Shown here: positions 8,481 to 15,578 of the stretch, piece after piece | Layout: every line of letters begins with the position of its first letter | Position numbering within the stretch: the first letter of the stretch is position 1 | DNA from: Staphylococcus condimenti | GTDB taxonomy: Bacteria > Bacillota > Bacilli > Staphylococcales > Staphylococcaceae | Length of the DNA stretch: 64,000 nt | NCBI RefSeq assembly: GCF_001618885.1 | Contig: NZ_CP015114.1 | Location: 1,736,001-1,800,000, forward strand | Direction: 5' to 3' | Notes under the pieces: generated by a model | The model's database searches: none | Seen by the model: only the letters and a program-made list of their open reading frames with translations | What the model was told of the DNA's origin: nothing | Program-made: the position numbers and the translations under genes

Positions 8481-10271
8481 ATGGAAAATACCGTAAGTTT
8501 TGATAGATTTGTTGATTTAAACTATCTTAAAGGCACTGAGATTTTTAAAAGTGAAGAAGAAAAAATAAAAGAAGTGTCTAACAAATTGTTAGATGAATAT
8601 AAGGAAATAGTTTTAACTCAAATTATTAATCAATTTGGAATTGGACAACTAATTGGCGGCTATAAAGACGGTGGAAACGTTTCTACAGAGTATAATGCGA
8701 AAAAAGGTATATTCGCAGATGAAGAAACGAAAGCAAGATATACAAGAGAATATAAGCATAGTGATTATAGTAATGATATATTTTCGATTGATAAAAGTGG
8801 TCAAAGAATTTTAGAGACTCCGGGATTATCAACACTAAATTATCAGGCGACAAAAGTGAGAGAAGATATAAGAAATAAAATAACCCCAGTAAAAAATACT
8901 CCAGAATATATTAGATTAAAAAATACAAATCCTGGAGTAGGGGAAAAAAGCAAGAGAATGGTTAAAGCTTCTAATAATGCTAGAAAAAAAATTGATAAAT
9001 TTAAAAAAAATAATTTGAATAAAGAAGGCTATTTAACTGATGGGTATAATACTAATAGGACAGCAGAGAACCATTCAAATTTTCATATGGACCACGTTAC
9101 TTCAGCTAAAGAAATACATGAAAAATTTAAACTTTATACTTCTAAAGAAGAAGCAGCGAAAATAGCATTAGATCCAAATAATATTACTCCAACAGATGGT
9201 TCAGCAAATCAATCTAAAGGCAAAAATAATTTATTAGAGTGGAACGAAAGTAAAAGTAAAAGGGACCCCGAAAAAACTAACGGTGAATTATATGAATTAG
9301 ATAATGAAAAAGTATCTGAAAGGTATAAAACTTCAACAGAATTCATAGAAAAGGAATATAAAAAAAAGAAATATAAACATATAAAAAAAGGTGTAGTTAA
9401 TGCAGGATTAAAACAGGGGAGTAACTTTGCACTCAAACAAGCATTAGGAATTTTTTTATACGAGCTAGGTAATGAATTTTCAAAAGAAATGAAGAATTAT
9501 TTAGGCAACCTTAAAAGTATGAAAAATTTTAAAGAAAAAACTGAAGAGTTTAAAAAAAGTTGTGAAATTATTAAGGATAATCTATTAGAGAAGAAATGGA
9601 AGATTCTTAAAGGTTTCCCAGAAGGGTTTATCAGTGGTTTTATTAGTAATATAATAACATTCATAATTAATTCATTCCTAACTACTTATAAGAGAATGGT
9701 GAAGATAATTTCTGAATCTTTCTCAGGGCTCGTTTCTGCCGTTAAGACTTTATTTTCTAATGATTTTGAGGATTCTAATCAAAAATATAAAGCCGCGATA
9801 AAAGCTTTTACTGGAGTAATAATAGGCTCTCTTGGAGGTATAATGACTGAAAGTTTGATTTTATATTTGAGAACTACTCCTTTTGGTCTATTTGCAATTC
9901 CTGTAGGAAGTATCATTGGAGGTATTTTAACAGGAATTGTAACTGTATCTGCTCTTTATATGATTGATGATTTTTCTGGTTTTATTAAATCATTAAAAGG
10001 TATTTTCAAAAAAGATGAAATATCTCAAGAGGAATTGAATCAAAAATATAAAGAATTAGTAATAAAAATGGATGAAGAATACCAGTTTATTATTAGACGT
10101 ATTTATAGAGAATATAAACACTTGTTAGAAATAACGCAAAAAGCTTTTGATAGAACTATTTCTTCCACACAACGTTTTAATAACACAGTGGAATATGCTG
10201 TGGCTTTTAAAGTGGATGAAAGTGAAATAGTAAAAAACACACAAGAAATAGATGATTTTTTCTTAAATTAA
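8481..10271 (+). CDS. HNH-like nuclease with C-terminal membrane segments
   Basis: A 596-aa protein. An HNH-like motif is visible: HMDHV at residues 202-206, then 'NNITPTDGSANQSKGKNN' at 233-250. The order DH...N...N..KG is as in HNH endonucleases. Residues about 270-390 are Lys-rich and helical. Hydrophobic segments occur at about 380-405, 445-470 and 474-497, and the last 90 residues are coiled-coil-like. A nuclease domain joined to membrane segments, with a glycine-rich membrane partner and a WYL regulator, suggests an abortive or toxin-like effector. No metal-site test can be done here, so activity is inferred. Low GC and Lys/Asn-rich codon use point to acquired DNA. Confidence 0.7.
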   Translation: MENTVSFDRFVDLNYLKGTEIFKSEEEKIKEVSNKLLDEYKEIVLTQIINQFGIGQLIGGYKDGGNVSTEYNAKKGIFADEETKARYTREYKHSDYSNDIFSIDKSGQRILETPGLSTLNYQATKVREDIRNKITPVKNTPEYIRLKNTNPGVGEKSKRMVKASNNARKKIDKFKKNNLNKEGYLTDGYNTNRTAENHSNFHMDHVTSAKEIHEKFKLYTSKEEAAKIALDPNNITPTDGSANQSKGKNNLLEWNESKSKRDPEKTNGELYELDNEKVSERYKTSTEFIEKEYKKKKYKHIKKGVVNAGLKQGSNFALKQALGIFLYELGNEFSKEMKNYLGNLKSMKNFKEKTEEFKKSCEIIKDNLLEKKWKILKGFPEGFISGFISNIITFIINSFLTTYKRMVKIISESFSGLVSAVKTLFSNDFEDSNQKYKAAIKAFTGVIIGSLGGIMTESLILYLRTTPFGLFAIPVGSIIGGILTGIVTVSALYMIDDFSGFIKSLKGIFKKDEISQEELNQKYKELVIKMDEEYQFIIRRIYREYKHLLEITQKAFDRTISSTQRFNNTVEYAVAFKVDESEIVKNTQEIDDFFLN

Positions 10272-10279
10272 TATATCTA

Positions 10280-10315
10280 AACATCGACTCCCCCGAGGAT
10301 TCGATGTTTTTTCTT
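10280..10315 (+). terminator. terminator of the membrane/HNH module
   Basis: AACATCGA...TCGATGTT stem followed by TTTTC and TTTTTT. Confidence 0.85.
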
Positions 10316-10367
10316 TTTTCACTTCTCCGCCCCAAATTGCACCATTTCCCTATCTATGTTTAAATTA

Positions 10368-10381
10368 AGAAAACGCTTCCA
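10368..10381 (+). promoter_or_regulatory. possible cre site upstream of BCCT gene
   Basis: AGAAAACGCTTCCA resembles TGWAANCGNTNWCA with mismatches at the first base and one W position. About 150 bases before the start codon. Confidence 0.35.
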
Positions 10382-10532
10382 AATAATATATCAATGATAA
10401 CCAACCTTTTTAATCATATCTCATTCACATCTAGATAATCTCATAAGCTCAACCTAACGTACCTAGATCTTTTTACATCTAAGACATATGCATAAAAACA
10501 CTAAACTATAGATAGGATGATGTTTTACAGTT

Positions 10533-12119
10533 ATGAAGAGTAAAAGGAAAAAGCATAGAAATATTGTTTATTATACATCCGTCGCAATTATTTTAATTGT
10601 GACATTAATCGCAGGTATCTTTCCAAAACTATTCGGAAAATATGCGCAAAGTACATATGATATGATAGCAGGTTCATTCGGTTGGTTATTCTTAGTAATT
10701 ATCTTTGTATTGGACGTGTTCTTAATCGCCCTAGCAATCTCACGTTATGGCCGCTTCAAACTAGGTTCTGATAATGAAGCACCAGAGTTCTCATTCATCT
10801 CTTGGGTCGGCATGTTATTTTCTGCAGGACTAGGAGTAGGAATTGTCTTCTGGGGTGTTGCAGAACCGCTCACACATTATCTGCATTCTCCATTCCCAGG
10901 AAAAGTACCCGATCAATCGGCTGAATCTGCACGTGTCGCTATGGGATATACATTCTTTCACTGGGGGATTTCACAATGGTCCATCTTTGCGATTTCTGGA
11001 CTGACAGTAGCCTACTTCCAATTCCGTAAGCAACGTAACGGATTAATTTCAACAGCCATGGAACCTGTATTTGGAGAGGCGTATAATCGTCCGCTTCGCA
11101 ACCTCATCGATATCTTAGCTATCATCGCCACAGTCATGGGTATCGCAACATCTATCGGACTCGGCATCATGCAAATTGGCGGCGGTCTCCATCATGTATT
11201 CAATCTGCCGAATACGAATGTAACTAAGGTAGCCATCACTGTAATTATGGTCTGTATCTTCCTCGGTTCAGCACTCACAGGTTTGAACCGCGGTGTGAAA
11301 TGGCTGAGCAACATCAACGTCGGTCTCGGAGCCGTCTTACTTATTTTTATCTTAATATTCGGCGACTTAAAATTCGTTCTAGAATCCTACACGCTTGCAA
11401 TTGGTGATTACTTGCGCAACTTCATCGAATACAGTCTGCGTGTGAATCCATATACCGGAGATAACAGCTGGATTCAAAAATGGACAGTCTTCTATTGGGC
11501 ATGGGTGATAGCATGGTCACCATTTATCGGTGGTTTTGTGGCACGAGTTTCACGTGGTCGTACTATCCGTGAATTCGTGATAGGGGTCTTAATCATCCCA
11601 CCGCTTATTTCATTTACATGGATAGCAGGCTTCGGCGGTACAGCATTGAAAGTTGCATTAACACAAAATACAGGAATCGAAAAAATAGTCGATAAAGATT
11701 ACTCCGTAGCACTCTTTGAGTTGCTGCAGCAATTCCCGATTTCTGATATCACAAGCGTCTTAGCTATCGCATTGATCTTTATATTTATTGTGACAAGTGC
11801 GGACTCTACAACACATATCGTAGCAAGTATGGCTACAGGCGGTGTGGATAATCCCAAAGTGCAACATAAAGTAATTTGGGGATTATTAATTGGTGCGATT
11901 TCTGTAACTATGACCATTGCGGGAGGTCTAACCAGCCTGCAAACAGCTTCACTTGTTACAGGTCTGCCATTCTCTATTATTTTGGTACTCATGATCTTTT
12001 CTATTATGCGTGCACTGCATCGAGAACCCACTGAGCATTTCCAAATGACTTATATTGAAGATGATACTGACTATTCAATACCTTTAGAAAAAAGAGAGCA
12101 AGAGAATAATGAAAACTAA
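10533..12119 (+). CDS. BCCT family osmolyte transporter (glycine betaine type)
   Basis: A 528-aa secondary carrier of the betaine/carnitine/choline family, similar in size to OpuD. About 12 hydrophobic segments. Family signatures include 'FWGVAEPLTHYLHSPFPG' (around residues 108-125) and 'YWAWVIAWSPFIGGFVARVS' (around 322-342), which contains the Trp-rich substrate box of TM8. It likely imports glycine betaine by Na+ symport under osmotic stress; the substrate is not readable from sequence alone. Its GC is higher than the preceding module, marking the return to core-like DNA. Confidence 0.9.
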   Translation: MKSKRKKHRNIVYYTSVAIILIVTLIAGIFPKLFGKYAQSTYDMIAGSFGWLFLVIIFVLDVFLIALAISRYGRFKLGSDNEAPEFSFISWVGMLFSAGLGVGIVFWGVAEPLTHYLHSPFPGKVPDQSAESARVAMGYTFFHWGISQWSIFAISGLTVAYFQFRKQRNGLISTAMEPVFGEAYNRPLRNLIDILAIIATVMGIATSIGLGIMQIGGGLHHVFNLPNTNVTKVAITVIMVCIFLGSALTGLNRGVKWLSNINVGLGAVLLIFILIFGDLKFVLESYTLAIGDYLRNFIEYSLRVNPYTGDNSWIQKWTVFYWAWVIAWSPFIGGFVARVSRGRTIREFVIGVLIIPPLISFTWIAGFGGTALKVALTQNTGIEKIVDKDYSVALFELLQQFPISDITSVLAIALIFIFIVTSADSTTHIVASMATGGVDNPKVQHKVIWGLLIGAISVTMTIAGGLTSLQTASLVTGLPFSIILVLMIFSIMRALHREPTEHFQMTYIEDDTDYSIPLEKREQENNEN

Positions 12120-12125
12120 AAAGAT

Positions 12126-12157
12126 AAGTCTAGATGTGAAAACCGTCTAGACTTTTT
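12126..12157 (+). terminator. terminator after BCCT gene
   Basis: AAGTCTAGA...TCTAGACTT followed by TTT. Confidence 0.85.
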
Positions 12158-12231
12158 AAATTGATTTAAAAATACTGCAGCATAATAAATAAGAGATAGA
12201 AGTTGAAAAGTCAGCTGTTACCGTAAATTGT

Positions 12232-12260
12232 ATGCAAACAACAAGTATAAATTAAAAATA
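12232..12260 (+). repeat. 29-bp direct repeat, copy A
   Basis: Agrees with 14644-14672 at 27 of 29 positions (TATGCAAA, two variable bases, then a shared 19-base tract). The copies flank the toxin locus and the CstA gene, 2.4 kb apart. Confidence 0.6.
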
Positions 12261-12373
12261 TAGTCGCCATTTGCATGTAAAGAGTCGACTATATGAAAAT
12301 GAAAATATTTATTTTATTATGTCATGATGAAAAATAACTGAGAAAATAATATAATATTTCTAAGAGAAAGTTG

Positions 12374-12395
12374 AATAGATGGTGGCAAATCTATT
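12374..12395 (+). promoter_or_regulatory. 5'-UTR hairpin before the toxin ribosome binding site
   Basis: AATAGAT and ATCTATT form a perfect 7-bp stem 5 bases upstream of GGAGGTGG. A TATAAT -10 box lies at about 12350. Similar leader structure is common in type I toxin mRNAs and may limit ribosome access. Confidence 0.5.
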
Positions 12396-12413
12396 TTGAA
12401 GGAGGTGGTGCCT

Positions 12414-12446
12414 ATGGCGTCACTGAATTTAGAAAGGATAGGCTAA
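12414..12446 (+). CDS. 10-codon leader ORF preceding the type I toxin
   Basis: Starts with ATG 4 bases after the strong GGAGGTGG and reads MASLNLERIG, then TAA. The TAA is followed immediately and in frame by the ATG of the 31-aa toxin. As I recall it, S. aureus SprG1 has a continuous 44-aa ORF containing an internal start that gives a 31-aa form. Here a stop codon separates the corresponding parts. Confidence 0.5.
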   Translation: MASLNLERIG

Positions 12447-12542
12447 ATGACAACATTTGAAGTAATTATAGTCATGATAGCGTTTGGTGAATTTACACTG
12501 AGCCTTATCACTATAATTATTGAAATTGTTAAAAAAAGATAA
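12447..12542 (+). CDS. SprG-like type I toxin (31-aa holin-like peptide)
   Basis: Encodes MTTFEVIIVMIAFGEFTLSL, ends IVKKR, 31 aa in all. One hydrophobic helix with a Phe-Gly in the middle and a basic tail are the hallmarks of the SprG / 'putative holin-like toxin' family. Translation probably depends on the ribosome binding site of the leader ORF, by re-initiation at the adjoining TAA-ATG. The stop overlaps the end of the antisense RNA hairpin on the other strand. The peptide would insert in the membrane and depolarise or kill when its antisense RNA is lost (family knowledge). Confidence 0.75.
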   Translation: MTTFEVIIVMIAFGEFTLSLITIIIEIVKKR

Positions 12543-12680
12543 AAAATAAACCATCTCACAACTTTGACGTAGTTGAGATGGTTTAAATCATCAAAATCAT
12601 GTCACCGTCTTTTAAACGGTCTCTGAAAGCGTCGTGTTGGAGCACGGTGCCTTTCTTTACGCCTTTATTATCGCATAAGA
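12540..12680 (-). ncRNA. SprF-like antisense antitoxin RNA
   Basis: A minus-strand promoter with GATAAT in TGCGATAATAAA is near 12665-12675. The transcript runs left through GCGTAAAGAAA and a GGAGCACG/CGTGTT region. It ends at a strong hairpin (AACCATCTCA/TGAGATGGTT, 12549-12585) followed by ATTTTTT on the minus strand. The hairpin lies at the 3' end of the toxin gene, giving a tail-to-tail overlap as in SprG/SprF pairs. Ends are approximate. Confidence 0.6.
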
Positions 12681-12749
12681 GAAAGTAAAAGTACACACAA
12701 ATACATAAAGAGAAGCCTTTTAGAAGAAAATTGACGCTGAGTTCAGAAA

Positions 12750-12892
12750 ACAAAAAATAAACCATCTCACAACTTTGATGTGACTGAGATGGATTATTTA
12801 AACAATCTTAGCATGTCACCGTCTTTTAAACGGTCTCTGAAAGTGTCGTGTTGGAGCACGACGCTTTTCTTTACGCTTTTATTATCGCACAA
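12750..12892 (-). ncRNA. second, orphan SprF-like RNA copy
   Basis: About 140 bases closely repeat the first antitoxin gene, including the same GATAAT promoter element (TGCGATAATAAAAGCG) and the terminator hairpin with T-run. No intact holin-like toxin is found next to it. Just before it, 'CTGAGTTCAGAAAACAAAAAA' followed by TAA could encode a remnant C-terminus (LSSENKK). Confidence 0.55.
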
Positions 12893-13078
12893 GATAAATT
12901 GAAAATACATAGAGAAAATTCTATTTTAAAGGACAGACTTATAGCGTTATTGAGTTCATTATGAGAAAAGAAATTATGTATCTATTAGGACTATAATATA
13001 GTTGCTTTTCATTAGAAAGAGTTTGACCAGTTATTATTTTCACAATCTTGTGACAATTAAAAGTTTATGATTAAATAA

Positions 13079-13092
13079 AGTAAGCGTTTACA
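13079..13092 (+). promoter_or_regulatory. cre site upstream of CstA-family gene
   Basis: AGTAAGCGTTTACA matches TGWAANCGNTNWCA at every position except the first. It lies 50 bases before the start codon, fitting CcpA control of a carbon-starvation transporter. Confidence 0.65.
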
Positions 13093-13141
13093 TTTATCAA
13101 CTTAGAGTTCTTCATATAAAAATAAATAAAGGGGGAGTAAA

Positions 13142-14596
13142 ATGATTACATTTATAGTTTCTATCATTTTGCTGATTGTAGGTTACTTTACATACGGGAG
13201 GTATATCGACAAGATGTTCGGTCCAAAACAAGCACGACCGACACCTGCTTATAACCAACGCGATAATGTTGATTACCTGCCGATGAAAACATCATCAAAT
13301 TCATTAATCCAGCTTTTGAATATCGCAGGAGTTGGACCTATCTTCGGACCGATTATGGGAGCTTTATATGGTCCAGTTGCTTTTATTTGGATAGTAGTTG
13401 GATGTATTTTTGCCGGAGCTGTCCATGATTATCTTACAGGGATGATTTCTATACGAAATAAAGGGGCTCATTTACCTGAACTTGCAAGTAAGTTTTTAGG
13501 CAAGGTGATGAAGCATTTCGTTAATATCTTCTCAATTCTCTTATTACTTTTAACTGGCACTGTATTTGTAACAAGTCCAGCGCTACTATTACATAATTTA
13601 ATGGATGGGCGCGTAGCATTAGGAATAATTATTTTTGCGATTTTTGTGTATTATATTTTATCTACTATTTTGCCGATCGATAAAATCATTGGTCGCATTT
13701 ACCCGATTTTTGGTGCACTTTTATTTGTGAGTGCAGTAGGTATGGGATTCCGTCTTATTCAAACAGGTGCACACATACCAGAAATCAGTTTACAAAATAT
13801 GCATCCCGATGGCGCACCGATTTTCCCTTTACTTTTCTTCACTATCACATGTGGAGCATTATCAGGGTTTCATGCGACACAAACACCAATCATTTCTAGA
13901 ACAACAAATAATGAAAAAAATGGTCGGTTTATTTTTTATGGAATGATGATTGCTGAAGGAATTATCGCTATGATTTGGGCAGCAGCTGGAATGAGTTTGT
14001 TCCATGGATACGAAGGCTTACAAGGTGTGTTGGCTGAAGGAGAGGCTGCTTTAGTAGTGAGCAAAGCAGCGCACTTACTGCTTGGTTCTGTTTTAGGAAC
14101 AATTGCTGTACTCGGTGTGATTGTCTTACCAATTACCAGCGGAGATACTTCATTTAGAAGTGCGCGTATGATTATTGCAGATTATCTGCACATCGATCAA
14201 CGTAAGTTAGCAAAGCGTATTTTTGTAGCAGCACCACTCTTTATCATTAGCTTTGCATTAACTCAAATTGATTTTACAGTCTTGTGGCGCTATTTCTCAT
14301 GGGCCAATCAAACCACTGCAGTAGTAGCTCTATGGGTTGGAACTATGTATCTTCTATTGGCTAAGAAGAATTATTGGGTGGCAGCTGTACCTGCAACTTT
14401 TATGACGTGGAATATCTTTGTTTATATTTTGAGTCAGAAAATTGGCTTTGGTATAAATCTTACAGTCAGCTATTATTTAGCTTTCGGATTAACGCTATTA
14501 TGGATCGGTTATTTTGTATATCAATATAGAAAAATGACTGCTAAAACAGAATTTGAATTAGATTATCAAATATCTGGGCAAGAACCGGCAGTTTAA
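13142..14596 (+). CDS. carbon starvation CstA family transporter
   Basis: A 484-aa integral membrane protein with about 13 hydrophobic segments. CstA-type motifs include 'SLIQLLNIAGVGPIFGPIMG', 'GAVHDYLTGMISIRNKG' and 'GALSGFHATQTPIISRTTNN'. Members import peptides or pyruvate in enterobacteria; the Gram-positive short forms are less studied. This one is about 200 aa shorter than E. coli CstA at the C-terminus, which I take as normal for the short subfamily. GGGGGAG precedes the ATG. The cre site just upstream suggests expression when glucose is exhausted. Confidence 0.88.
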   Translation: MITFIVSIILLIVGYFTYGRYIDKMFGPKQARPTPAYNQRDNVDYLPMKTSSNSLIQLLNIAGVGPIFGPIMGALYGPVAFIWIVVGCIFAGAVHDYLTGMISIRNKGAHLPELASKFLGKVMKHFVNIFSILLLLLTGTVFVTSPALLLHNLMDGRVALGIIIFAIFVYYILSTILPIDKIIGRIYPIFGALLFVSAVGMGFRLIQTGAHIPEISLQNMHPDGAPIFPLLFFTITCGALSGFHATQTPIISRTTNNEKNGRFIFYGMMIAEGIIAMIWAAAGMSLFHGYEGLQGVLAEGEAALVVSKAAHLLLGSVLGTIAVLGVIVLPITSGDTSFRSARMIIADYLHIDQRKLAKRIFVAAPLFIISFALTQIDFTVLWRYFSWANQTTAVVALWVGTMYLLLAKKNYWVAAVPATFMTWNIFVYILSQKIGFGINLTVSYYLAFGLTLLWIGYFVYQYRKMTAKTEFELDYQISGQEPAV

Positions 14597-14606
14597 AATT
14601 ATGACA

Positions 14607-14636
14607 AGTCAAGCACTAGTTGCTTGGCTTTCCTTA
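14607..14636 (+). terminator. terminator after CstA gene
   Basis: AGTCAAGCA...TGCTTGGCT stem followed by a T-rich tract. Confidence 0.7.
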
Positions 14637-14643
14637 TTTTTAT

Positions 14644-14672
14644 ATGCAAATGACAAGTATAAATTAAAAATG
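14644..14672 (+). repeat. 29-bp direct repeat, copy B
   Basis: Second copy of the repeat at 12232-12260. The following 25 bases (GAAAAAGTAAAAGTATA...) also resemble sequence next to the first SprF-like gene, so this may be a decayed toxin-locus fragment. Confidence 0.55.
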
Positions 14673-14728
14673 AAAAAGTAAAAGTATATAAAAATAACCG
14701 AAAATGAAATCATTACCATGTATGATTG

Positions 14729-15433
14729 CTAATTAATATTAATAATACTTGCATCATTGTTAGCAAACTTATTCAACGCATCACAATAAGTCATAATAGT
14801 AGTAGCATCCATACAAGTCCGCGTCTTATTTTGAGTAATTTTATGATATAAAGTTTGTTTGAATTCTGATTTAGAAGAAGGTGTAGCAATATATTTATTC
14901 GGATTACCTACATAAAGATTGCCATCACCTTTATGGTTGAAGTAAATAACCATCTCGATGAACCTTGCATCAAATATTTGATTTGCAAATTCACGTGTCT
15001 TTTGAATTTGAGCGAAAGGATGCCCATATTTTTTAAAAGCAAATTGTTTATTTTCATTGCTGAGAATAAAGGTGATGTAATCATCGCTATGTTCTGGAAA
15101 TAAATACTTTTTTAAACCATCTAAATTAAATTTTTCCAAGTTATCTTTACTAAAATTGAAATAAATATCACCTTTCCAGTGTTTTGTTTCAATGATAAAG
15201 AGGCCGTTTGTACAAATTACAAAATGATCAATTTGTCTGATTTGATTTTCATCTTCAATTAACACGTTGTTATAAATTGCATAGTGATCGACAACTTTGC
15301 TTTTTTTAAACTCTAAAAAGATTTCTTGCAAATGATTGCTGGTGATTTGTTCTCCCACATTTAACGAAGACTGCACTAAATCTTGTAAATACTTAATTTT
15401 GTTGTTTAACTTTTCAGCATTAAAATTTTCCAT
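14729..15433 (-). CDS. NERD-domain nuclease-related protein
   Basis: A 234-aa protein with a nuclease-related (NERD) domain at about residues 35-130. 'QIDHFVICTNGLFIIETKHW' supplies the Asp and the Glu-x-Lys expected of this PD-(D/E)XK-like fold. The C-terminal third is unassigned. It is divergent from the helicase, with 145 bases between starts. NERD domains are often fused to or encoded beside UvrD-type helicases, so the two probably act together on DNA. Weak AT-rich codon use matches the neighbouring DarT cassette. Confidence 0.85.
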   Translation of the reverse strand: MENFNAEKLNNKIKYLQDLVQSSLNVGEQITSNHLQEIFLEFKKSKVVDHYAIYNNVLIEDENQIRQIDHFVICTNGLFIIETKHWKGDIYFNFSKDNLEKFNLDGLKKYLFPEHSDDYITFILSNENKQFAFKKYGHPFAQIQKTREFANQIFDARFIEMVIYFNHKGDGNLYVGNPNKYIATPSSKSEFKQTLYHKITQNKTRTCMDATTIMTYCDALNKFANNDASIININ

Positions 15434-15578
15434 GAAATTCTCCTTATTAAGTTTAATAATTATTTATGAATATATATGTAAAAATAAAGTCTGAATTTAA
15501 TGTTATACTAGGTATTGCATACAATTATTTTCAAAATTATAAATAGTTAATATTTATTATGAAGGGGAGAAATATGAT

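Noticed and set aside
12258-12296. Inverted repeat ATATAGTCG...CGACTATAT considered as a further WYL-box or a terminator
   Set aside because: Arms are 9 bp with a long loop and no T-run; spacing does not fit ATAGWCA-N5-TGWCTAT. Left unassigned.
12583-12765. 60-aa minus-strand frame over the antitoxin repeats
   Set aside because: It covers the SprF-like RNA and its duplicate; the repeat structure, promoter and terminator fit RNA genes better than a protein.
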